A stretch of DNA of 64,000 nucleotides. Origin: an uncultured Eubacteriales bacterium. Lineage in GTDB: Bacteria; Bacillota; Clostridia; Christensenellales; Aristaeellaceae. The notes beneath the pieces are model-generated. The model searched no databases and was not told where the DNA came from. It saw only the letters and a program-made list of their open reading frames with translations. Below are positions 40,849 to 49,784 of the stretch, piece after piece. Location: contig CACXHY010000009.1 of the NCBI GenBank assembly GCA_902767565.1, positions 33,063 to 97,062 of the forward strand, read 5' to 3'. Positions within the stretch are counted from its first letter, which is position 1. The number at the start of each line of letters is the position of its first letter. The position numbers were made by a program, and so were the translations under genes.

Positions 40849-41574
40849 TCACGCATCTCCTCTCTTGATCCCGGCCAGATCCCGCACCACCTCTGCCGCG
40901 ATCAGCAGCCCCATGGCCGCAGGCACGAAAACGGTGCTGCCGGGAACGGCACGGCGGACTTCGGTCTCTTCTTCTCCCGCAGGCGCGGGCGTCAGGGCCG
41001 GCTCATCGGACCAGGCGACCTTCAGGCGGTCGATGCCGCGTTTGCGCAGTTCCTTGCGCATCACCCGGGCCAGCGGACAGACGCTCGTCTGCGAGATGTC
41101 GGAGATCCGAAGGCGGGAGGGATCGAGCTTGTTGCCGGCCCCCATGGCGCTGATCAGGGGGACGCCCGCACATCGGGTCCTTTCGGCCAGGGTCAGCTTG
41201 GCGGCCACCGTGTCCACCGCATCCACCACGTAATCGAAGGCGCTCAGGTCGAAGTCCTCGGCGTTCTCCGGCAGGTAGAAGCAGTCACGGACGGTCACGG
41301 AGCAGGCGGGATGGATGTCGAGGATGCGGTCCCGCATGGCTTCGGTCTTCGGCCGGCCGAGGGTGGAGTGCAGCGCGATGATCTGGCGGTTCAGGTTGGT
41401 CAGGCTCACGCGGTCATGATCCACCAGGTCGATCGCCCCGATCCCGGATCGGGCCAGGGCTTCCGCCGCATAGCCGCCGACCCCGCCGACGCCGAAGACC
41501 GCGACCCGTGCGCGGCTCAGGCGTTCCATCGCCGCGGCGCCCAGCAGGCGCTCGCTTCTGTCGAACTGATCCAT
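40849..41574 (-). CDS. tcdA: tRNA threonylcarbamoyladenosine dehydratase (ThiF/E1-like)
   Basis: A 241-residue E1-like ATPase that cyclises t6A to ct6A in tRNAs. FGVGGVGGYAAEALARSGIG is the nucleotide-binding Rossmann loop, LVDHDRVSLTNLNRQIIA the E1 Asp/Arg motif, and DAVDTVAAKLTL and SAMGAGNKLDPSRL are typical of TcdA/CsdL. GGGAGGTCGGCC sets the start. Confidence 0.92.
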   Translation of the reverse strand: MDQFDRSERLLGAAAMERLSRARVAVFGVGGVGGYAAEALARSGIGAIDLVDHDRVSLTNLNRQIIALHSTLGRPKTEAMRDRILDIHPACSVTVRDCFYLPENAEDFDLSAFDYVVDAVDTVAAKLTLAERTRCAGVPLISAMGAGNKLDPSRLRISDISQTSVCPLARVMRKELRKRGIDRLKVAWSDEPALTPAPAGEEETEVRRAVPGSTVFVPAAMGLLIAAEVVRDLAGIKRGDA

Positions 41575-41667
41575 GGCCGACCTCCCTGCCTGAATTCACG
41601 GTGCATTATACCACATTCCCGCGCAAACGTAACCCTGTTTCGGCGGTTTTCTTGCTTTTTCCCTTTC

Positions 41668-41696
41668 TTGACGGGCCGGGGCGCGGCGGCTATAAT
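41668..41696 (+). promoter_or_regulatory. Promoter of the RNA methyltransferase gene
   Basis: TTGACG (41668-41673), 17-base spacer, TATAAT (41691-41696), 31 bases before the start. Confidence 0.8.
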
Positions 41697-41726
41697 GCAA
41701 TCGACACTGACCGGGAGGCTGGCATC

Positions 41727-42848
41727 ATGGCAAAACAGCTCTTTCACTGCATCGCGACGGCATCCTTCGGCACGGAGGGACTGGTGGCGGCCGAGCTCCG
41801 GCGGCTGGGCTTCGAGGGTGCCGGGGCGGACAGCGGCGGCGCGTTCTTCGACGCGGACGCGGCGGGGATCTATCTGGCGGATCTGCGGCTCCGCTTCGCC
41901 GATCGCGTGCTGATCGTGCTGGGGGAAAAGACCTGCCTCACCTTTGACGAGCTTTTCCGGATGACGGCCGATCTGCCCTGGGAGCGGTACCTGGCCCCGG
42001 ACGGAAAGATCAACGTCTCGGGGAAATGCGTCCGGAGCCGACTGATGAGCGTGCGGGACTGCCAGGCCATCACCAAGAAGGCCATCATCGAGCGGTTACG
42101 TCGTGTAACCGGACGAAACGTGTTCCCGGAGACGGGGGCCGCGTTCCCCATCGAGGTCAGCATACGCGGCGATCTGGCCCGCATCACGCTGGACACCTCG
42201 GGGACCGCCCTGAACCGCCGGGGATACCGCACCTGGAACGGGGAGGCGCCCCTCCGGGAAACGCTGGCCGCGGCGCTGGTGGAGCTCAGCCCGTGGCGGC
42301 CGGGCATGCCCCTGCACGATCCCTGCTGCGGCACGGGGACGCTGCTGATCGAGGCCGCCTTCCGCGCCGCCCACCGGGCGCCGGGGCTGGAAAGGGCCTT
42401 TGCCTGCGACGGCTTTCCTTTCTTCCGCGAGGTCGACCGGGACGGGCTCCGGGCACAGGTGCGGGGAGACGTGGAGCTTGACCGCATCCGCGGCATCGGC
42501 GGCTCCGACATCGATCCGGAAGCCCTGACGCTGGCCGGCCGGCACGTCCGGCAGGCCGGGCTGGAGGGCAGGATCTCCCTTTCGCGCACGCCTCTGCAGG
42601 AGCTGCAAAGAGAGGAACCGGAAGGCGTGTTCCTCTGCAATCCTCCCTACGGCGAGCGGCTGGGCGACCGGGACAGCTGCCGGAAGCTCTACGCCGACCT
42701 TCACGGCCTGCAGAAGCGGCACCCCGGCTGGAAGCTGTGCGCCATCTCCTCGGACCCGGGGTTCGAGCGCGCCTACGGAAAACGAGCCTCCCGGAAGCGC
42801 AGGCTTTACAACGGGCGGCTCGAGTGTGAGTTCCTGATCTTCGACTGA
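41727..42848 (+). CDS. THUMP-domain class I RNA methyltransferase (YpsC/RlmL-like)
   Basis: A 373-residue protein: N-terminal THUMP-type RNA-binding part (FHCIATASFGTEGLVAAELR), SAM-binding DPCCGTGTLLIEAAF and the N6-adenine/N2-guanine type motif NPPYGERLGD. Family members methylate guanines in 23S rRNA. Starts at ATG 41727 behind GGGAGGC; monocistronic and divergent from tcdA. Confidence 0.9.
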   Translation: MAKQLFHCIATASFGTEGLVAAELRRLGFEGAGADSGGAFFDADAAGIYLADLRLRFADRVLIVLGEKTCLTFDELFRMTADLPWERYLAPDGKINVSGKCVRSRLMSVRDCQAITKKAIIERLRRVTGRNVFPETGAAFPIEVSIRGDLARITLDTSGTALNRRGYRTWNGEAPLRETLAAALVELSPWRPGMPLHDPCCGTGTLLIEAAFRAAHRAPGLERAFACDGFPFFREVDRDGLRAQVRGDVELDRIRGIGGSDIDPEALTLAGRHVRQAGLEGRISLSRTPLQELQREEPEGVFLCNPPYGERLGDRDSCRKLYADLHGLQKRHPGWKLCAISSDPGFERAYGKRASRKRRLYNGRLECEFLIFD

Positions 42849-42850
42849 GG

Positions 42851-44005
42851 TCAGACGCGGGTGAGCAGCACCACAGCCTGGGCGCTGATGCCCTTCTCCT
42901 CGCCCTCGAAGCCGAGGCGCTCGGTGGTGGTGGCCTTCACGTTCACGCGGTCCGGCGGGAGGTCCATCGCCTCCGCGAGGTTCCGCCGCATGGCCGGGAT
43001 GAAAGAGGCCAGCTTCGGCCGCTGGGCCACGATCGTAACGTCCGCGTTGGCGACGCGCAGCCCATGCTCCCGGAGGAGCGCGCACACCCGGTCCAGCAGC
43101 TTCATGGAGGAGATGCCGCGATAGCGCTCGTCGCTGTCCGGAAAGTGACGGCCGATGTCGCCCAGGGCTGCCGCTCCCAGCATCGCGTCCATCAGGGCGT
43201 GCACCGCCGCGTCCGCGTCGCTGTGGCCGTCCAGGCCCGTTTCATGCGGGATCACGACCCCGCAGAGGATCAGCTTCCGGCCGCTCACCAGCCGATGCAC
43301 GTCATACCCGCTGCCGATCCGGAGATCGGGGAGCGGGTTTTCGTTTTCCAGATACGTCCCGGCCACGGCCAGATCCTCCGGTGTCGTCAGTTTGATGTTG
43401 CGGCGGCTGCCCTCGGTGAGCAGGACCGGGATGCCGATGCGCTCCGCGAGAGAGGCGTCGTCCGTGCCGACAAAACCGTCCCGCCGCGCCGCCTCGTGCG
43501 CGCGGACGATCAGATCCCGGCGGAAGGCCTGGGGCGTCTGCACGCAGCGCAGGGCTGACCGGTCGGGGGTCCCGACGGCGATGCCCTGCGCGTCCACGGT
43601 CTTCACGGTGTCCACGCAGGGGGTGGAGGCCGCGGCGGCGCCCTGTGCCTCCGCGCCGCGCTTCACCGCGAGGATCGTCCCGTCGTCGGCAAGGCAGCGG
43701 GCGCCGTCGTGGATCATCACGTAATCACAGGCGTCCGGCAGCGCGCACAGGCCATTCCGGACCGAAGTCTGTCGGGTCTCCCCGGCTGAGGCGTAGAGGA
43801 TCTCCCGGTCCACGCCCCGGAGCGCGTCCTCAAACAGGGGGCGCTCCGCATCCGGACACACCACCGCGATCCCGTCGGCGTGACGCGCCATGATCTCAAC
43901 GGAGCGGCGGATCACCGGGATCCCTCTCAGCGGAAGAAGCACCTTGTTGACGCCGGCGCCCATCCGGGTCCCGGCGCCGCCTCCCAGCACGATCGCGTAC
44001 CACAT
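42851..44005 (-). CDS. ispDF: Bifunctional IspD-IspF (MEP cytidylyltransferase / ME-cyclodiphosphate synthase)
   Basis: A 384-residue fusion of two steps of isoprenoid synthesis. Residues 1-225: IspD, with the GGGAGTRMGAGVNKVLLPL nucleotide motif and HDGARCLAD. Residues 230-384: IspF, with GSGYDVHRL, GLDGHSDADAAVHALMDAM (zinc ligands) and FPDSDERYRGISSM. The start is MWYAIVLGG at 44005; an open frame far upstream is read-through of neighbouring genes. ispE is separate at 50.3 kb. It is third in the SDR-rqcP-ispDF series and convergent with the methyltransferase gene (3 bases apart). Confidence 0.95.
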   Translation of the reverse strand: MWYAIVLGGGAGTRMGAGVNKVLLPLRGIPVIRRSVEIMARHADGIAVVCPDAERPLFEDALRGVDREILYASAGETRQTSVRNGLCALPDACDYVMIHDGARCLADDGTILAVKRGAEAQGAAAASTPCVDTVKTVDAQGIAVGTPDRSALRCVQTPQAFRRDLIVRAHEAARRDGFVGTDDASLAERIGIPVLLTEGSRRNIKLTTPEDLAVAGTYLENENPLPDLRIGSGYDVHRLVSGRKLILCGVVIPHETGLDGHSDADAAVHALMDAMLGAAALGDIGRHFPDSDERYRGISSMKLLDRVCALLREHGLRVANADVTIVAQRPKLASFIPAMRRNLAEAMDLPPDRVNVKATTTERLGFEGEEKGISAQAVVLLTRV

Positions 44006-44088
44006 GGCCGACCTCTCACAGCAGTCTGAATGGGGATCGATGTCTGTTGCGGGCGTGCGGGATGTCCCGTCACCGTCCGCGGGCGGCG

Positions 44089-44361
44089 TCACTCGCGCTC
44101 GGCCGCCACCGCGGCGTCCTCCAGGATCACCCGGTACATGGCCGCCGCGTCGCCTTTCCGCACCGTTTCGCTGACGGACAGGATCTCGTATTGGCCCAGT
44201 TTGTCGCCGAAGCGGATCGTCATGACGTCCCCGGGCTTCACCTCCGCGCCGGGCTTGGCCACCTTGCCGTTCAGCGTCACCCGTCCGCCGGCGCAGGCCT
44301 CGTTCGCCACGGTGCGCCGCTTGATGATGCGGGAAACCTTCAGATATTTGTCCAGACGCAT
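44089..44361 (-). CDS. rqcP: RqcP (YabO) S4-domain ribosome quality-control factor
   Basis: A 90-residue S4 protein: MRLDKYLKVSRIIKRRTVANE, GGRVTLNGKVAKPGAEVKPGD, IRFGDKLGQYEILSV. This matches RqcP/YabO, which with RqcH directs alanine tailing of stalled nascent chains on free 50S. AAAGGAGAAGACCC precedes the ATG. Together with SmpB/tmRNA in the same window it shows two rescue systems. Confidence 0.92.
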   Translation of the reverse strand: MRLDKYLKVSRIIKRRTVANEACAGGRVTLNGKVAKPGAEVKPGDVMTIRFGDKLGQYEILSVSETVRKGDAAAMYRVILEDAAVAAERE

Positions 44362-44409
44362 GGGTCTTCTCCTTTGTCGTTGTGTTCTCAAAGCCCGCGG
44401 GCCGGCGCT

Positions 44410-45144
44410 TCAGACGACCAGGCCGCCGTTGACCGCCAGCACCTGGCCCGTGATGAAGGACGCGTCGGGTCCGCACAGGAAGGCGACGGCGGCAGCCGCC
44501 TCTTCGGGCCGGCCGGCGCGTCCCAGGGGCGTTTCGTCGGCAATGGCCCGGATATCCTCCCCGGAGAGGCGGGCATTCATGTCGGTGAGGATCATGCCGG
44601 GCGACACGCAGTTCACGCGGATGCCGCTGGGACCGGTCTCCTTGGCCAGCGCCTTCGTCAGGCCGATCAGTCCGGCTTTCGCCGCCGAATAGGACGACTC
44701 GCAGGAGGCGCCGACCTGCCCCCACATGGAGGAGACGAAGACGATGCTGCCTCTCTTGCGGGCGATCATACCCGGAAGCACCAGTCTCGCGGTGCGGGCC
44801 GCCGCGTCCAGGTTGACGGCCATGGCGCCGTGCCAGTCGGCCTCGCTCTGTTCCTGGAAGAGGCCGAAGTGCGCGGTCCCGGCGCAGGCCGCCAGCGCGT
44901 CCAGGTGCCCGAGGGATGCCAGCGCCTCGCGGACGGCGCGCGCCGTGTCCTCCGGATCCGTCAGTTCGCAGCGGACAGCCGTCGCGTCTCCGCCGGCCGC
45001 CCTGCACTCGGCGGCAAGCCGGTGCGCCGCGTCCTCCGCCCTGTGCCAGAAAAAGACCGTGCGCCAGCCGTCTGCCGCAAACCGCCTCACGCAGGCGGCG
45101 CCGATGCCCCGGGAGCCGCCGGTGATCAGTATCGTCTTTGCCAT
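44410..45144 (-). CDS. SDR-family 3-oxoacyl-ACP-reductase-like oxidoreductase
   Basis: A 244-residue short-chain dehydrogenase: cofactor loop TGGSRGIGAACVRRF, catalytic Ser in FVSSMWGQVG, YSAAK (Tyr and Lys), and the C-terminal PLGRAGRPEEAAAAVAFL typical of FabG-like enzymes. It is apart from fatty acid genes, so the substrate is open. GGAGGCAGGCAG precedes the ATG. Confidence 0.85.
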   Translation of the reverse strand: MAKTILITGGSRGIGAACVRRFAADGWRTVFFWHRAEDAAHRLAAECRAAGGDATAVRCELTDPEDTARAVREALASLGHLDALAACAGTAHFGLFQEQSEADWHGAMAVNLDAAARTARLVLPGMIARKRGSIVFVSSMWGQVGASCESSYSAAKAGLIGLTKALAKETGPSGIRVNCVSPGMILTDMNARLSGEDIRAIADETPLGRAGRPEEAAAAVAFLCGPDASFITGQVLAVNGGLVV

Positions 45145-45181
45145 CTGCCTGCCTCCGTTCCCGCAGCATCTGTCTGAACAG

Positions 45182-45212
45182 AAAAACCCCTTCCATGCGG
45201 AGAGGAGTTTAT
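45182..45212 (-). terminator. Terminator of rpsT
   Basis: AAACTCCTCTCC / GGAAGGGGTTT stem (one bulge) followed on the minus strand by TTTTTC. Confidence 0.65.
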
Positions 45213-45227
45213 CGATCCGGATTCCGA

Positions 45228-45491
45228 TCAGGCAGTGGCCTTGTTCAGGCGCTTGGCCAGACGAGCCTTTTTGCGGTTCGCGGCATTCTTATGCATAACG
45301 CCCTTGGCAGCAGCCTTATCAATGGCGGAAGTCGTGGCGTTCAGAACGGCGGCGGCGTTGGCGGGATCGGCGGCAACGGCGGCATCAAACTTCTTGACGG
45401 CGGTGCGCACGCCACTCTTCACCACGCGATTGCGCAGATTCTTCTTCGCGGCGACCTTCACGCGTTTCTTCGCGGACTTGACGTTCGGCAA
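45228..45491 (-). CDS. rpsT: 30S ribosomal protein S20
   Basis: An 87-residue basic helical protein: PNVKSAKKRVKVAAKKNLRN ... GVMHKNAANRKKARLAKRLN. The start codon is TTG at 45491 with AGGAGGTGAACCGAG just upstream; TTG starts are typical for this autoregulated gene. Followed by its own terminator. Confidence 0.96.
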   Translation of the reverse strand: MPNVKSAKKRVKVAAKKNLRNRVVKSGVRTAVKKFDAAVAADPANAAAVLNATTSAIDKAAAKGVMHKNAANRKKARLAKRLNKATA

Positions 45492-45783
45492 CTCGGTTCA
45501 CCTCCTTCACGGAATGGATGCTTGAAACATCGCATGACATATTACCATGAGTCCGGGAAAAATGCAAGCCCCATATCGCGCTATTTTTGCCGCGGCGAAG
45601 ACTTTTCGCGGCCTTTTCGCCTCCGGGACCGCAAATTACCGCCCGCGGCTGCCCTCCTTGCCGCGCGGGAATGTTCAAAAATGTCAAAAGCGCGAAGAAA
45701 GTATATCATTTTTGTTGACTTCATGTTATAATAGATGCGTGTCGGCCGATAGCCGTCCATCACTGACTTTGCGAGGGATTGCC

Positions 45784-46749
45784 ATGAAGATCCGCATCAT
45801 CGCGCTTTGCCTGCTGCTTCCCATGCTGCTGAGCTGTGCCGCGCTGGCCGTCGAGCCTACGCCCATTTCCACGATCCCCTACGACGAACTGCCTCCCGTC
45901 ATCGAAGGGCAGCATCACTACCTGCTGCTCTGCGTGGATCAGTGGTCGGAGAAGCCCGACAACCTGGGCAACACGGACGGCATCGTGCTGGTCACCCTGG
46001 ACACCCGGGCCAAGCGCGTCATGCTGACCACCCTCAGCCGCGATTCCCTGGTGGTGCGCCCGGACGGCGTGATCGGCCGCGTCACCTATATCGCGGCCAA
46101 TTACGGGCCGGAGGCGCTCTGCCGCGTGCTCAGCTGCCATTTCGGCATCCGCATCGAAAAGTATATCATCTTCAACTTCAGCCAGATCCGGGACATCATC
46201 GATTACTTCGGCGGCGTGGACGTGACCCTGACGGCCAACGAAGCCGCCTACATGCAGCGCAACTCGGTGCGTCCCGCTCCCGGGCAGCCGGTGATCAGCC
46301 ACGCGGGGACCTATCACCTCTGCGGGCGCACGGCGGTGGTGTACATGCGCATCCGCAAGGGAGACAACGGCGGCGAGCTGATGCGCAGCCAGCGGATGCG
46401 GACCGTCCTGTCCACGCTGGCGGACATGTGCAGGGAGATCAGCTATGACGACGCCCGGGCGCTGGTGGATGTGATCCTGCAGGAATCCACGCTCACCAAC
46501 ATGTCCCTGAGCGACATGATCGACGCCATGGAGCAGGCCTACCAGCTGCGGGGCTGCACCATCGAGGAGCTGCGCCTGCCCGTGGAGGGTTCCCACAAGG
46601 GCATCACCTACGCCGGCATGAGCGTCCGCGACATCGACTGGGAGATGTGCAGAGCCTCGCTGGCCCATTACCTGCAGAACAGCTTCCTCGTCATGGACAC
46701 CGACACGGACGGCGAATGGGACGACTTTGACGCTTTTGACGATTTCTGA
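45784..46749 (+). CDS. LytR-CpsA-Psr (LCP) family protein
   Basis: A 321-residue exported protein with signal peptide MKIRIIALCLLLPMLLSCAA and an LCP domain: NLGNTDGIVLVTLDTRAKRV, TLSRDSLV (Arg and Asp), IDYFGGVDVTLTANEAAYM and YMRIRKGDNGGELMRSQRMR. LCP enzymes attach wall teichoic acids or other polymers to peptidoglycan. Ends in an acidic tail. Start ATG 45784 follows GCGAGGGATTGCC. A TATAAT lies at 45727-45732, but its -35 is poor. Confidence 0.9.
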   Translation: MKIRIIALCLLLPMLLSCAALAVEPTPISTIPYDELPPVIEGQHHYLLLCVDQWSEKPDNLGNTDGIVLVTLDTRAKRVMLTTLSRDSLVVRPDGVIGRVTYIAANYGPEALCRVLSCHFGIRIEKYIIFNFSQIRDIIDYFGGVDVTLTANEAAYMQRNSVRPAPGQPVISHAGTYHLCGRTAVVYMRIRKGDNGGELMRSQRMRTVLSTLADMCREISYDDARALVDVILQESTLTNMSLSDMIDAMEQAYQLRGCTIEELRLPVEGSHKGITYAGMSVRDIDWEMCRASLAHYLQNSFLVMDTDTDGEWDDFDAFDDF

Positions 46750-46775
46750 TCCCACCATCGGAGGACAAGGATCCT

Positions 46776-48623
46776 ATGAAATGCCCCGTCTGCGGTCAAT
46801 GGAACCGTGACAGCAATCCCCGCTGCCTGAAGTGCGGCGCGGACCTGGACCCGGAAGACCGCTTTGCAGATGAACAGCCTGCCTGGCGCAGCCGGATCAA
46901 AGACGCCGACCACGGAACGGCTTATTTCCGCATGGACGAGCAGGGGCAGAGCGACGCGGAAGCGGATGTCAGGGATCAGCTCGCGGACGAGATGGCGGAC
47001 CTGAAAGCCCGCAAGAGCGACGGCTCCTATCGCCTGCGCGGCATGCGGACGTCTTCGGTGTACCGGGATGCCAGCGAAAAAGGCCTGGACATCACCGGAA
47101 GCGCCGGCGCGGACGCCTACTGGCAGACCAAGGACGATCCCGCCAAGCCTAATATCCGCTTCGCGAAGGCCGAGGGACCCTCCTCAAAGGAGAGCCGGAC
47201 CGCGGTGGTCGGCGGCGAACGGGAGACCGCGGACTGGGGGAATTCGCCGCGGACGGACGCCCTGTGGGTGGAACTGGATCAGAACGCTTACAGCTGGAAG
47301 CAGCGGGATCTGAACCGCGCCGAGCCGCCGATGCTGCCCCGGGAGAGGTTCTGGCGCGCCTTCGGCAAAGCGTCCGTGTTCGCCGCGGTGCTCCTGGTGC
47401 TGTTCATCGCCATCGGCAGCGGGCTGGGGCTGGCCGGCGTTCTGGGCGACGACGGCTTCCTGGGCATCATCCACCCGCTGAACCGGAAGGATCGGAACAG
47501 CGGGCCCTCCGTGATCATCACGGCCTCCATGATGAACGACCTGGCCGCGCACACGATCCAGATCCCGGGAGAGGACGGACAGGAGATCTTCATCCGGGAA
47601 CTGTATTCCAATTATGTGGTGGTGGACGGCTATGCCACGATCCAGGTGCAGGATCACGTGTGGTATGACAGCCTGGAGAGCGTGACCGAACCCACCATGC
47701 TGATCACGCTGACGCCCTACCTCAAGGCGTCCAACGGGCAGCAGACGCCGATGGAGCCGATCACATACGAGATCGAGATCCCCCTGAGCCCGGTCACCAT
47801 GGTCACCCCGGACAGCCTTCGCACCACCGTCGCGTCCACCATGTATACCATGGAGTTCGTGGTGCGGCCGGGTTCGGTCGTGAAGATGAACGGCAAGGAC
47901 ATTTCCGACACGGTCAACTATGAGACGGGCGTGGTCTCCTACAACGCCACCGTGCAGCCCATCGGAGACAACGTCTTCACCCTGACCTGCCGGAGCCAGT
48001 ACTGCCGCGACAACACCCTCAACATCGTGCTCTACCGCGAGCCCCAGGAGATCCCCCTGGACCTGGCCGCGGACACCTACACCTCCACGACGGTGAAGCA
48101 CCTGCTCATCAGCTGCACCACGCTTCCCGGCGCGACGGTGGACGTTCTCTCCCCCTTCACGGATCTGGACATCACGAACCTGGCCACCACGGGCGAATTC
48201 AGCTTCTACGCCACGTTCGACCACTACGGGGACAACGTGGTGACCATCCAGTCCTCCTACCCCGGGAAGAAGACGTCCACCATCCAGTACACCATCTATT
48301 ATGTGGCCAACGTGGACGATTACACCCGGTCCGCCTGGGGGCTGGATGCCGCCGGGTATTCCGAGCTGGCGGGCAATATCGCCGTCCGTTCCGCCCGGTC
48401 GCAGGTCTATGTGGTGATGGGCATCTGCCACGAGATCATTTCAGACAAGCCGCAGATCGCCGTGTTCTACACCTCCAGCGACGGAAAGAGCCAGCCTGTG
48501 GTCGTGCGGAACCACACCCGGACGGTCTGGAAACAGGGCAGCTATTACAGGATCTACGCGGACGCTTCCGGCACCTACAACAGCATGCCGCAGCTGGAAG
48601 CCCGTTACTGCTATGACCATTGA
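46776..48623 (+). CDS. Zinc-ribbon, single-pass membrane protein with large extracellular part
   Basis: A 615-residue protein. An N-terminal zinc ribbon (Cys 3, 6, 17, 20 in CPVCGQWN...RCLKC) and about 170 charged residues lie in the cytoplasm. One helix at about 198-222 (ASVFAAVLLVLFIAIGSGLGL) follows, then about 390 residues of beta-rich extracellular sequence with bacterial Ig-like repeats (IYTIYY, TFDHYGDNVVTIQSS). No enzyme motif is seen. It starts 26 bases after the LCP gene, so a shared envelope role is likely (inference). GGAGGACAAGGATCCT precedes the ATG. Confidence 0.75.
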   Translation: MKCPVCGQWNRDSNPRCLKCGADLDPEDRFADEQPAWRSRIKDADHGTAYFRMDEQGQSDAEADVRDQLADEMADLKARKSDGSYRLRGMRTSSVYRDASEKGLDITGSAGADAYWQTKDDPAKPNIRFAKAEGPSSKESRTAVVGGERETADWGNSPRTDALWVELDQNAYSWKQRDLNRAEPPMLPRERFWRAFGKASVFAAVLLVLFIAIGSGLGLAGVLGDDGFLGIIHPLNRKDRNSGPSVIITASMMNDLAAHTIQIPGEDGQEIFIRELYSNYVVVDGYATIQVQDHVWYDSLESVTEPTMLITLTPYLKASNGQQTPMEPITYEIEIPLSPVTMVTPDSLRTTVASTMYTMEFVVRPGSVVKMNGKDISDTVNYETGVVSYNATVQPIGDNVFTLTCRSQYCRDNTLNIVLYREPQEIPLDLAADTYTSTTVKHLLISCTTLPGATVDVLSPFTDLDITNLATTGEFSFYATFDHYGDNVVTIQSSYPGKKTSTIQYTIYYVANVDDYTRSAWGLDAAGYSELAGNIAVRSARSQVYVVMGICHEIISDKPQIAVFYTSSDGKSQPVVVRNHTRTVWKQGSYYRIYADASGTYNSMPQLEARYCYDH

Positions 48624-48630
48624 CGCCAAA

Positions 48631-48663
48631 GCAGCCGTCATCCCCGGCCGGGATGACGGCTGC
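48631..48663. terminator. Bidirectional terminator between convergent genes
   Basis: Fourteen-base-pair perfect stem GCAGCCGTCATCCC / GGGATGACGGCTGC with a CGGCC loop; modest T-richness on both sides. Confidence 0.75.
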
Positions 48664-48684
48664 TGATTTCGGAAGAGAGCGGGA

Positions 48685-49332
48685 TCATTCGGCGCGCGGC
48701 GTCAGCACGGCCACGTGGGGCTGCATGGAGAGGTCGCCCTTCGTCACGCGCAGGAGGCGCAGGGTCTCGGGGGTCCCGCCCATCAGATGCAGGAAAGGCT
48801 CCACGGGCTCGATGGGCCAGCCCGCGTTGTATTGCGTGCGATAGTGCATGGGCAGGATCACCCTTGCTTTGGTCATGCGGGCCGTGTCCGCCGCCTGCTC
48901 GGCGTCGATGGTGAAGAATCCGCCCACCGGCACCATCAGCACATCCAGCGGACCGATCTTCTCCAGCATGGCCGCGTCGGGCAGGTGCCCCAGGTCGCCC
49001 GCGTGCGCCACCGTCAGCCCCTCCGCCCTCAGCACGAAGAAGAGGTTGGCGCCGCGCCGGCTCCCGCCCTCGCCGTCGTGGAAGCAGGGGATGGCCTCCA
49101 CCGTGACATCCGGCGCCAGGGTATACGTGCCCGGAGCGTCCGCCTTCACCGTCCAGCCCGTCACGTTCTCCACGGCGTTGTGGTCATGGTGGCCGTGACT
49201 GACCAGCACGGCGTCCGCGGCCACAGGGTGCACGGGGTAGCCGGTCGACGCGTCGTAGGGGTCCGTCACGATGCGATAGCCGCTGTCCAGTTCGATGAGA
49301 AACTCCGCGTGTCCGATGCATTCGATCAGCAT
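48685..49332 (-). CDS. Metallo-beta-lactamase-fold hydrolase (UPF0173-like)
   Basis: A 215-residue MBL-fold protein: VLVSHGHHDHNAVEN (HxHxDH metal site), AHAGDLGH (Asp ligand) and MHYRTQYN (final His). This group of small metal-dependent hydrolases has no settled substrate. ATG 49332 follows GAAAGGAAGGAACGTT. Last of the three-gene series DUF1934-unknown-MBL. Confidence 0.85.
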   Translation of the reverse strand: MLIECIGHAEFLIELDSGYRIVTDPYDASTGYPVHPVAADAVLVSHGHHDHNAVENVTGWTVKADAPGTYTLAPDVTVEAIPCFHDGEGGSRRGANLFFVLRAEGLTVAHAGDLGHLPDAAMLEKIGPLDVLMVPVGGFFTIDAEQAADTARMTKARVILPMHYRTQYNAGWPIEPVEPFLHLMGGTPETLRLLRVTKGDLSMQPHVAVLTPRAE

Positions 49333-49346
49333 AACGTTCCTTCCTT

Positions 49347-49784
49347 TCAGTCGTTCCCGAGCGGGCCCGCAAGCCGCAGGGCCCATCTCGCGTGAAGCTC
49401 CGCACAGACGCGTTCCCGCTCCGGGGCAGCGCATTCCGAGGCTTTGGCCAGCATCCTCCTGCCCGTGAGGTCCCGCCACAGCTCCGGATGCCGCCGCAGC
49501 AGGGAAAGCACGCAGCCCGCTTCGCCCGCCGGAAGTTCATCGCCGGCCGGGGGCGGGATCAGGTCCGGCTTGTCCAGCAGGAGCCAGCCCCGGTCCTCGG
49601 TCACGCGCCAGCCCCTGCCCCGCGCACAGGCACAGAAGACCGCCGCGGTCGCGGGATCGGAAGCCAGGGGAAGATCGCAGGCCAGCATGGCGTCCTCCGT
49701 CAGCGCGCGGCGAAGCGCCGGCGGGCGGCGGGCAGGCAGATCCGCCAGGAGCGCTCTCACTTCGGCCCGGGCCGCCTGCAGCAT
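49347..49784 (-). CDS. Unknown protein, 145 residues
   Basis: Begins MLQAARAEVRALLADLPARR and has LACDLPLASDPATAAVFCACARG and GWLLLDKPDLIPPP. No family recognised. The ATG overlaps the stop of the DUF1934 gene (TGATG), so translation is coupled; ATG 49799 is an alternative lying inside that gene. Confidence 0.7.
   Translation of the reverse strand: MLQAARAEVRALLADLPARRPPALRRALTEDAMLACDLPLASDPATAAVFCACARGRGWRVTEDRGWLLLDKPDLIPPPAGDELPAGEAGCVLSLLRRHPELWRDLTGRRMLAKASECAAPERERVCAELHARWALRLAGPLGND

Noticed and set aside
42851..45196. A single 781-codon minus-strand frame spanning ispDF, rqcP and the SDR gene
   Set aside because: Read-through of GC-rich sequence. IspDF begins at 44005 with its own ribosome binding site, and the upstream part is the wrong frame of the SDR and rqcP genes.
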